From CAYQZD01 sp964421875 (GTDB lineage Bacteria > Electryoneota > Tariuqbacteria > Tariuqbacterales > Tariuqbacteraceae), in assembly GCA_964421875.1 (NCBI GenBank), contig CAYQZD010000155.1:1-7753 (forward strand): 7,753 bases of DNA, in the 5' to 3' direction. This document shows positions 1 through 5,145 of this stretch, in pieces; positions within the stretch are counted from its first letter, which is position 1; every line of letters begins with the position of its first letter. The notes below the pieces were generated by a model. That model did not search any database and was not told where the DNA came from. It saw only the letters and a program-made list of their open reading frames with translations. The position numbers and the translations under genes were made by a program.

Positions 1-77
1 TTAAATGATTAAATATCAATGAATAAGCAGCATCCTGACTTAACTGGATAACCGATTTTGAGTTTATTACTTTCTAT

Positions 78-82
78 AAGGA
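78..82 (+). promoter_or_regulatory. Shine-Dalgarno sequence of the AbiTii-type gene
   Basis: AAGGA lies nine bases before the ATG at 92. It is the clearest ribosome binding site in the window and supports that ATG as the start. A TTGAGT at 58-63 could be a -35 element, but its only partner at normal spacing overlaps this site, so no promoter is called. Nothing else is recognisable in the first 91 bases. Confidence 0.6.
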
Positions 83-91
83 TATAACAAT

Positions 92-991
92 ATGAATTCT
101 CTTGTTTTAGAATTACAAAAGGAATCCCTTGATTCATCAATTCCAATAGGTGATTTACTTAGAAAAGCTCTTGTTGTGGCAAAAAAACTAAAATTGAAGG
201 ATTTTGAAGAATGGATAAAATCTGAAAGAGATGGCTATTGGGGGAAGGAGAAGTTTCCAGACTACCGAATGGTTAGAGGCGAAGTTAAAGCGTGGAATCC
301 ATATCATGGATGGACTCCTTTTATCGTTAAAGATGAGGAAATATCTAGGACAATGAGTAGTAGATATATTGCACAATCAATAATTGAACTTGAGCAGATT
401 GCACTTAACAAGAACTCTGATGAACCTCTTCAAGTTCCATTACCTACAGGGGCTATTGCTACATTAAAGAAAATCTATAGGTTTGATTTTGTTCCGACTC
501 TATTGGTTAATAAATCCACAACTAATGCAATTGTGGAAGCAGTCAGAGCCACCATTTTAAATTGGGCGTTAAAACTTGAAGAGGATGGAATACTTGGAGA
601 AGGATTGTCGTTTTCGAAAAAAGAAAAGGAAACTGCGTCCAATAGCAATCTAAGTATAAATTATTTTATCAATCATATGAGTCAGTCACAAATTCAACAG
701 GGTATGGATAACTTACATCAAACACAGACATTTTCTAATTTTGACAATGAAAAGGTCGAGAAACTCATAATTTCATTGGAAAAAGAGATTGAAACGCTCG
801 GATTAGATAAAACTCATATCTATGAAATGAGGGCGGAAATTTCAACGATTAAAGCTCAATTATCCTCTCCAAAGACAAAGAAAAAAATTATAATTGAAAG
901 CGTTCAATCAATTTCAGCAATATTACATAATGTCGCCAGCAATGTAGCCGCAAATGCGTTGATTCAACAAATTAATTCTCTATTTTCATAA
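92..991 (+). CDS. AbiTii domain protein, putative phage-defence (abortive infection) factor
   Basis: A 299-residue soluble protein with no signal peptide or membrane segment. The first ~185 residues match what I know of the AbiTii domain: an N-terminal SLVLELQKESLD block, then DLLRKALVVAKKLKL, a FEEWIKSERDGY segment, RGEVKAWNPYHGW (about 62-74), and WALKLEEDGILGEGLSFS near 158-175. A linker with SQSQIQQG (about 196-203) joins it to a helical C-terminal region (215-299) carrying KAQLSSPK; linkers and tails of this kind recur in AbiTii proteins. AbiTii domains are known from bacterial conflict systems and are thought to help detect or respond to invaders; the biochemical activity is unknown to me. 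No effector domain (nuclease, TIR, protease) is visible, so it may act with a partner left of the window or alone. The gene is much more AT-rich than purL and leuS and has the only strong Shine-Dalgarno sequence, suggesting transfer. Family is fairly sure; function is inference. Confidence 0.8.
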   Translation: MNSLVLELQKESLDSSIPIGDLLRKALVVAKKLKLKDFEEWIKSERDGYWGKEKFPDYRMVRGEVKAWNPYHGWTPFIVKDEEISRTMSSRYIAQSIIELEQIALNKNSDEPLQVPLPTGAIATLKKIYRFDFVPTLLVNKSTTNAIVEAVRATILNWALKLEEDGILGEGLSFSKKEKETASNSNLSINYFINHMSQSQIQQGMDNLHQTQTFSNFDNEKVEKLIISLEKEIETLGLDKTHIYEMRAEISTIKAQLSSPKTKKKIIIESVQSISAILHNVASNVAANALIQQINSLFS

Positions 992-1060
992 ATCCTGTTC
1001 ATCTTTAGCTTCTTCATTATTTTCGCATTCTCTGTCATTTCAACCATTTCCGACTTTTAG

Positions 1061-1092
1061 CTTGCCGACCTGCCAACTTGCAGACTTCTATA
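1061..1092. repeat. Degenerate octamer tandem repeat
   Basis: Four 8-bp units starting at 1061, 1069, 1077 and 1085 follow the consensus CTTGCCRA, the last unit being poorly conserved. The array lies in the AT-rich non-coding stretch between the AbiTii gene and purL (992-1270). Apart from this array and the two palindromes at 1168-1246, I see no gene, RNA or terminator in that stretch. Confidence 0.5.
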
Positions 1093-1167
1093 ATTGCCAT
1101 TTTCATTCCATTTCACTATATTATCAGTTCGATTTATACCGATTACTATATAGATATCCTATAAGAA

Positions 1168-1193
1168 GTAACTCCTGCGTAAGCAGGATTCCA
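1168..1193 (-). repeat. Degenerate dispersed palindrome, minus orientation
   Basis: TCCTGC (1173-1178) and GCAGGA (1183-1188) form a perfect 6-bp stem with a GTAA loop. Read on the minus strand it resembles the common bacterial dispersed repeat of the form ATTCC(N)GGAATGAC, as found at 1216-1246, but degraded at its ends. It faces that copy in the opposite direction, 32 bases away stem to stem. Confidence 0.55.
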
Positions 1194-1215
1194 TTATCTA
1201 ATACAAATACAAGAA

Positions 1216-1246
1216 GATGGATTCCCGCTTTCGCGGGAATGACATC
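1216..1246 (+). repeat. dRS3-like dispersed palindromic repeat upstream of purL
   Basis: ATTCCCGC (1221-1228) and GCGGGAAT (1233-1240) form a perfect 8-bp stem with a TTTC loop, followed by GAC. This is the widespread ATTCCC(N)GGGAAT repeat type (dRS3-like in Neisseria terms). Its translations, such as IPAFAGMT and FPRKRES, appear in many databases as false proteins. Here it supplies an in-frame ATG (1217) that would extend purL artificially. Confidence 0.8.
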
Positions 1247-1270
1247 ATTTTTTCGTCATTCTTTTCAAGA

Positions 1271-3517
1271 ATGGCTGTACAATCAAACTTCAAACTCAAC
1301 TGCGAAATCAGATTGAAAGAACCACAAGTAACCCTGGAACTCGCCCTGGAGCATGGTTTGAACGAGGAGGAATTCGAGCGCATCTGCGAGATATTGGGCA
1401 GAGTTCCCAATTACACCGAGCTGGGGATTTTTTCGGTGATGTGGTCGGAGCACTGCTCTTATAAGAATTCCATCGCCGAACTGAAGAAGCTCCCCCGGGA
1501 AGGCGAACACCTTTTGGCGGGCGCGGGCGAAGAGAACGCGGGATTGGTGGACATCGGCGACGGCCTCGCGGTCGCCTTTAAGATAGAGTCCCACAATCAC
1601 CCTTCCGCGCTGGAGCCTTACCAGGGCGCCGCCACCGGGGTAGGGGGGATAATGCGGGACATTTTCACGATGGGGGCGCGCCCGATTGCGGCGCTGGATT
1701 CTTTACGGTTTGGGCCGCTGTCGGACCCGCATACGCGTTATCTTTTCGAGGGGGTGGTGTCTGGTATCGCCGATTACGGTAACTGTTTGGGTATCCCCAC
1801 CATCGCGGGTGAGGTCTATTTCGAGGAATCGTATCACGGCAATCCGCTGGTGAACGCGATGACTGCGGGGGTGGTCAAGGTTGAGCGCATCATCCGCGCT
1901 TCGGCGGGCGAAGCGGGCAATCCCGTCTATATCGTGGGCTCTTCCACGGGGCGGGACGGCATTCACGGCGCCACTTTCGCCTCGGAGGAACTGGATGAGG
2001 ATTCCGCGGAGGACCGTTCTTCGGTGCAAGTGGGCGACCCTTTCACCGAGAAGCTGCTGCTGGAAGCGACCCTGGAAATCGGCAAGCGGCGCATAGCGGT
2101 GGGAGTGCAGGATATGGGGGCGGCGGGGATTACCTGTTCCACCTCGGAAATGTCCGCCCGCAGCGGCGCGGGGATGACCATCGACCTCGACCTGGTCCCG
2201 CTGCGGGAGACCGGGATGACGCCTTATGAGATTATGCTTTCCGAGTCTCAGGAGCGGATGCTGGTAGTATGCAAACCGGGCCGGGAGGGTGAGCTTCTGG
2301 AGATTTTCCAAAAATGGGACCTCCCCGTAGTTAAGATCGGCGAAACTACCGGGGACGGCAGGATTAAGGTTCATTTTCAGGGTGAACTCGCCGCCGATGT
2401 TCCCGCCTGGGATTTGGCGCTGGGGGGCGGGGCGCCGGTCTATCAACGTGAATACCGTCAGCCGGACTATATCGAGGAACTGCGCGCCTTCGATCCGGAT
2501 TCACTGCCGCCGGTTAATCCCGAAGAAGCGTTCCGGAAACTGCTGTCTCACCCGGACATCGCCGATAAAGGTTTCGTTTTTCAGCAGTACGACCACAGCG
2601 TCCGCGCCGGGACTTCGCTTGAGCCCGGTTTCGGAGACGCCGGTATTGTGCAGGTTCCGGGAACGGACCGGGGATTGGTTCTTAAGACTGACGGCAACGG
2701 CCGTCTGACCTACCTCGCCCCTTACATCGGTGGAGCTTGGGCGGTGTGTGAAGCCGCCCGGAATGTGGTCTGCGCCGGGGGAAAACCTGTAGCCATCACC
2801 AACTGCCTGAACTTCGGCAATCCATATAAGCCGGAGATATTTTTTCAGTTCCGCGAGGCGGTTCGGGGTATGGGGGAGGCCTGCCGAATGCTGGGAACGC
2901 CGGTGACCGGGGGGAATGTGTCTTTTTACAATGAAAATCCGCAGGGTGCGGTTTATCCCACGCCGGTAATCGGGATGTTAGGCTTGTTGGAAAGCCTCGC
3001 TCACTCTACCCCTTCAGCATTCCAGCGGGAAGGAAACGCTGTGGCGCTGCTCAGCGCCGCGAAGGACTTGTCCTTAGGGGGAAGTTCTTACTTGAAGGCG
3101 CTTCACGGTAAAATCGCGGGGAGGCTGCCCGAACTTGATTTGGACGCGGAAAAGCGTCTGCAGGATTCGCTGCTGGCCGCCATCAAGGCGGGGATTATCA
3201 ATTCCGCGCACGATGTATCGGATGGGGGGCTGGCGATAGCTTTAGCGGAATGCTGCTTAACCGGACGAAGGCACCTTTTGGGAGTTAAGGTAAAGCTTGA
3301 AGACCTTTCGGCCTCCGGGCTGTTTTCGGAAGCGCCTTCGCGGGTGATAGTGTCGCTGGAAACGAAAGACATAAGCGAATTGGTTGAAATCTGTCGTAGT
3401 AGTGGTATCGAGTGCTTCGAAATCGGTGAAACCGGGGGGGATTCGATGGAAATCGCAGGATTTCTCACTATAGCAGTTACTGAAATGGAAGAGCTGTATT
3501 TTAACCGGTTCGAGTGA
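1271..3517 (+). CDS. purL: Phosphoribosylformylglycinamidine synthase subunit PurL
   Basis: Catalyses the ATP- and glutamine-dependent conversion of FGAR to FGAM, step four of de novo purine synthesis, in the cytoplasm. From the 1271 ATG it has 748 residues, usual for the small PurL that works with separate PurS and PurQ; neither is in the window. Visible signatures: NYTELGIFSVMWSEHCSYKN with catalytic-region His61; the ATP/Mg segment ESHNHPSALEPYQGAATGVG (106-125); GDPFTEKLLLEA; GAAGITCSTSEM; the second-half repeat with CLNFGNP and TGGNVSFYNE; and AHDVSDGG (646-653). There is no glutaminase domain. The frame is open back to an ATG at 1217, but those codons (MDSRFRGND) are the translated dispersed repeat. 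A TTG at 1313 would give 734 residues beginning MKEPQVTLELALEHG, which matches family N-termini well. Neither 1271 nor 1313 has a good Shine-Dalgarno sequence, so the start is uncertain; the identity is not. A G7 run at 3434-3440 is intact in frame. Confidence 0.96.
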   Translation: MAVQSNFKLNCEIRLKEPQVTLELALEHGLNEEEFERICEILGRVPNYTELGIFSVMWSEHCSYKNSIAELKKLPREGEHLLAGAGEENAGLVDIGDGLAVAFKIESHNHPSALEPYQGAATGVGGIMRDIFTMGARPIAALDSLRFGPLSDPHTRYLFEGVVSGIADYGNCLGIPTIAGEVYFEESYHGNPLVNAMTAGVVKVERIIRASAGEAGNPVYIVGSSTGRDGIHGATFASEELDEDSAEDRSSVQVGDPFTEKLLLEATLEIGKRRIAVGVQDMGAAGITCSTSEMSARSGAGMTIDLDLVPLRETGMTPYEIMLSESQERMLVVCKPGREGELLEIFQKWDLPVVKIGETTGDGRIKVHFQGELAADVPAWDLALGGGAPVYQREYRQPDYIEELRAFDPDSLPPVNPEEAFRKLLSHPDIADKGFVFQQYDHSVRAGTSLEPGFGDAGIVQVPGTDRGLVLKTDGNGRLTYLAPYIGGAWAVCEAARNVVCAGGKPVAITNCLNFGNPYKPEIFFQFREAVRGMGEACRMLGTPVTGGNVSFYNENPQGAVYPTPVIGMLGLLESLAHSTPSAFQREGNAVALLSAAKDLSLGGSSYLKALHGKIAGRLPELDLDAEKRLQDSLLAAIKAGIINSAHDVSDGGLAIALAECCLTGRRHLLGVKVKLEDLSASGLFSEAPSRVIVSLETKDISELVEICRSSGIECFEIGETGGDSMEIAGFLTIAVTEMEELYFNRFE

Positions 3518-3527
3518 CACTTTAAGT

Positions 3528-3590
3528 GGTGATTGGTGAATGGTGGTTAGTGATTAGTGGATGATGGATGGCAATTGGTCGATAGCGGAT
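3528..3590. repeat. Heptanucleotide tandem array (consensus RGTGATT)
   Basis: Nine consecutive 7-bp units beginning eleven bases after the purL stop, with no gaps and consensus RGTGATT. The first five units are close to consensus and the later ones decay (for example GGCAATT, AGCGGAT). The phase never slips. The last unit with the next bases forms a small stem GCGGA/TCCGC (3585-3597), but no T-run follows, so it is not called a terminator. It resembles the STRR heptamer repeats of filamentous cyanobacteria in design, not in sequence. Confidence 0.75.
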
Positions 3591-3609
3591 AATCCGCCTC
3601 TAAATAAGA

Positions 3610-3637
3610 AACCGGCAACTGGTAACTGGCAACAGGA
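3610..3637. repeat. Second heptad array (consensus AACTGGY) before the membrane protein gene
   Basis: Four 7-bp units at 3610, 3617, 3624 and 3631 with consensus AACTGGY. The last unit is AACAGGA and ends four bases before the next start codon. It shares the 7-bp period of the preceding array but has a different core and is offset by about 20 bases. Confidence 0.65.
3634..3637 (+). promoter_or_regulatory. Shine-Dalgarno sequence within the last heptad unit
   Basis: AGGA sits four bases before the ATG at 3642, at the close end of the usual spacing. It falls inside the last, divergent unit of the AACTGGY array. It supports the 3642 start, which also leaves a normal family N-terminus. Confidence 0.45.
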
Positions 3638-3641
3638 ATAA

Positions 3642-4142
3642 ATGACAGAAACGATAATCGAACATTTAGCGGGAATCCCGGCGCACTGGGTGACCTTCAT
3701 CATCGGGATGCTGCCCATCGCCGAGCTTCGGGGGGCGATACCTTACGCTATCTTAGGGGCGCAGATACCCTGGCAGGAGGCGGTTTTATGGGCCTTTTTG
3801 GGCAATACGATACCGATAATACCACTATTGTTATTGCTGGAACCGGTGTCGAACATATTACGTCGCAACCGGACGATGGATAAGTTCTTCACCTGGCTGT
3901 TCGAGCGCACCCGCCGCCGGGGGAAGAAGATGATGGAGAAGTATAAGGCGCTGGGGCTGACCCTTTTTGTGGGGATACCGCTGCCGGGAACGGGAGTTTG
4001 GACCGGTGCGGTGGCGGCTTTCGTGTTTGGAATCAGGTTCAAATACGCCCTGCCCGCCATCTTTGCCGGGATGTTGATTGCGGGGGTGTTGATAACGCTG
4101 GCGAGTATGGGGATACTGGGATTTTTACGGTTTTTACTGTGA
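3642..4142 (+). CDS. Small multidrug export family (COG2426/PF06695-type) membrane protein
   Basis: A 166-residue integral inner-membrane protein. It shows both hallmark blocks of the family: LPIAELRGAIP (24-34) near the N-terminus and GIPLPGTGVWTGAVAA (111-126) in the second half. Hydrophobic segments lie at about 15-40, 44-68, 104-130 and 136-163, with a very basic cytosolic-type stretch between (RRNR at 74-77; RTRRRGKK at 89-96). The two Pro/Gly-rich blocks, each in a hydrophobic context, suggest re-entrant loops like those of the related DedA/VTT membrane proteins, where lipid or ion transport is now discussed. The 'multidrug export' name is historical and substrate data are thin, so the function should be read as unknown transporter-like. 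Length is typical and the protein looks complete. It stands alone, 124 bases after purL and 211 before the methyltransferase gene, so no operon partner is indicated. Confidence 0.88.
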   Translation: MTETIIEHLAGIPAHWVTFIIGMLPIAELRGAIPYAILGAQIPWQEAVLWAFLGNTIPIIPLLLLLEPVSNILRRNRTMDKFFTWLFERTRRRGKKMMEKYKALGLTLFVGIPLPGTGVWTGAVAAFVFGIRFKYALPAIFAGMLIAGVLITLASMGILGFLRFLL

Positions 4143-4146
4143 AATC

Positions 4147-4174
4147 ATTGGTCATTTGGCATTAGTTATCCTAA
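4147..4174. repeat. Short degenerate heptad array (ATTNGNC-like)
   Basis: Four 7-bp units at 4147, 4154, 4161 and 4168, all starting with AT. The first three (ATTGGTC, ATTTGGC, ATTAGTT) are recognisably related; the fourth is decayed. It begins four bases after the stop codon of the membrane protein gene. Taken alone it would be marginal; it is called because the same period occurs in the neighbouring spacers. Confidence 0.4.
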
Positions 4175-4216
4175 ATCGAAGTTATTTGTAACACTTTACC
4201 TATATGAAGTTAGCAA

Positions 4217-4266
4217 CAATATTGCTGTCATTCCAGCTTGTCTGGAATCTGACAGCAGGAATATTG
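4217..4266 (-). repeat. Long imperfect hairpin containing a dispersed palindrome (minus orientation)
   Basis: Three stem blocks nest: ATTCCAG/CTGGAAT (4230-4236 with 4242-4248, 5-base loop), TGCTGTC/GACAGCA (4223-4229 with 4251-4257) and CAATAT/ATATTG (4217-4222 with 4261-4266). This gives 20 base pairs interrupted only by a CT bulge (4249-4250) and a GGA bulge (4258-4260). On the minus strand the core reads as the ATTCC(N)GGAATGAC repeat type. No T-run follows on the + strand, so it is not a standard terminator. Confidence 0.7.
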
Positions 4267-4273
4267 AGGGACA

Positions 4274-4313
4274 GATTCCCGACGCGTTCACTTCGTTCAC
4301 TTGCGGGAATGAC
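4274..4313 (+). repeat. dRS3-like dispersed palindrome with duplicated 9-mer loop
   Basis: ATTCCCG (4275-4281) pairs with CGGGAAT (4304-4310), followed by GAC as in the copy at 1216-1246. The 22-base interior holds a perfect tandem duplication of CGTTCACTT (4285-4293 and 4294-4302). It lies in opposite orientation to the hairpin at 4217-4266, and ends about 40 bases before the methyltransferase start. Confidence 0.75.
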
Positions 4314-4353
4314 AAATTGAGCGGGCACTTCTCAAACCTAAAGTGATACAATT

Positions 4354-5085
4354 ATGTCAAAATTAAGCCGGCGGTTGAGAAAATTATTCGGCTGCGACAG
4401 ACTATATTACATAGAGAAGAAAACGGTTACCCTGAACGATTTCGAGGAATTGAAACGCGTCTTTGGCTGGCGCAGCGGCCCTGAAATCATCGACGATCCC
4501 TCGGTTTTCCAGTATGTTTCCTCCGAAGACGCCAATCAGCGTAAGCTGCGGGACGCTGAAGCGATTGGAACCGTTGTGAAGAACCTCAAGCCGAAGAATT
4601 GCCTGGAAATTGGGACGGGACTGGGAGTGTCCACCGCGTTCATCGCATTGAACGCGCCGGAATCACGGATTTACACGGTGAACATTCCCCCGGAGGATTT
4701 CGCCCGCGCCGGGAAATTCGCCACCGGAAAGCTGAGCCGGGAGGAAATCGGCTCTTATTATCGGGAGCACGGGTTGGGAAACATCACGCAGATATTTGCC
4801 AATACGGCGGCATGGAAACCAGATATTCCCCTGGTGGATTTCATCTACATTGACGGCTGCCACGATATGAATTTCGTGGTCAATGACACCATCAAGGCTC
4901 TCCAGATATTAAAGCCCGGCGGCTTCATCCTCTGGCACGATTTCCATCCAAGCCTGCGGGGCAAGTATTCTTGGATAAACAGTGTCTGCCGCGGCGTGGA
5001 TATTCTTTTTAAACGCGGAATTTTTAAGGGAGAATTATTCCATATCCGTGATTCCTGGGTGGGAATTCACCGGATATCAGATTAG
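4354..5085 (+). CDS. Class I SAM-dependent methyltransferase (Methyltransf_24-like)
   Basis: A 243-residue soluble protein with a Rossmann-type methyltransferase core from about residue 60 to 200. Motif I is LEIGTGLGVST (84-94), the glycine-rich SAM loop. The strand-2 end reads IYTVNIPPE (106-114), followed by an insert and GNITQIFANTA (142-152). VDFIYIDGCHDMNFV (161-175) and LKPGGFILWHDF (186-197) complete the core; the IDG-H and HD residues are typical of the Methyltransf_24 group, which often act on sugars, lipids or small molecules. The acidic residue that usually ends strand 2 and holds the SAM ribose is Asn110 here. The basic N-terminus (MSKLSRRLRKLFG) is not a signal peptide. The ATG has only a weak upstream purine run. 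Flanking genes give no hint of the substrate; 60 bases and a heptad array separate it from leuS. Fold is sure, substrate unknown. Confidence 0.88.
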   Translation: MSKLSRRLRKLFGCDRLYYIEKKTVTLNDFEELKRVFGWRSGPEIIDDPSVFQYVSSEDANQRKLRDAEAIGTVVKNLKPKNCLEIGTGLGVSTAFIALNAPESRIYTVNIPPEDFARAGKFATGKLSREEIGSYYREHGLGNITQIFANTAAWKPDIPLVDFIYIDGCHDMNFVVNDTIKALQILKPGGFILWHDFHPSLRGKYSWINSVCRGVDILFKRGIFKGELFHIRDSWVGIHRISD

Positions 5086-5098
5086 GCTACACCAAGCC

Positions 5099-5133
5099 AG
5101 TAACGAGTAACCAGTAACGAGTAACGAGAAACA
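5099..5133. repeat. Heptanucleotide tandem array (consensus AGTAACG) before leuS
   Basis: Four near-perfect 7-bp units at 5099, 5106, 5113 and 5120 (one C for G), followed by a decayed unit AGAAACA at 5127. The array fills most of the 60-base spacer between the methyltransferase stop and leuS and ends 12 bases before the leuS ATG, occupying the place where its leader and ribosome binding site should be. Confidence 0.75.
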
Positions 5134-5145
5134 AGACTAACCACG

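Noticed and set aside
992..1270. Purine riboswitch or PurR-type site upstream of purL
   Set aside because: I found no recognisable purine aptamer core or palindromic PurR operator in the spacer; only repeats are visible.
1062..1316. 84-residue + strand reading frame between the AbiTii gene and purL
   Set aside because: It contains WIPAFAGMTS, the translation of the dispersed palindrome, has no family resemblance and overlaps the start of purL.
1198..1410. 70-residue minus-strand frame with FPRKRESI
   Set aside because: Another translation of the dispersed repeat, continued antisense into purL; a typical false protein.
1703..2446. 247-residue open frame antisense to purL
   Set aside because: It is Arg/His/Pro-rich, as expected from the reverse frame of a GC-rich conserved gene, has no recognisable domain, and the + strand codes for well-conserved PurL motifs throughout.
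3434..3440. G7 tract in purL as a possible phase-variation site
   Set aside because: The frame runs through it to a normal PurL C-terminus, the tract is short, and similar G6 runs are common in this gene through GGG codons.
3585..3597. GCGGA/TCCGC hairpin after purL as a terminator
   Set aside because: The stem is only five pairs and no T-run follows on either strand; it is an accident of the decayed heptad array.
3518..5145. Heptad arrays as a CRISPR or iteron origin
   Set aside because: Units are far too short and without spacers for CRISPR, and the arrays differ in sequence from spacer to spacer, unlike iterons bound by one initiator protein.
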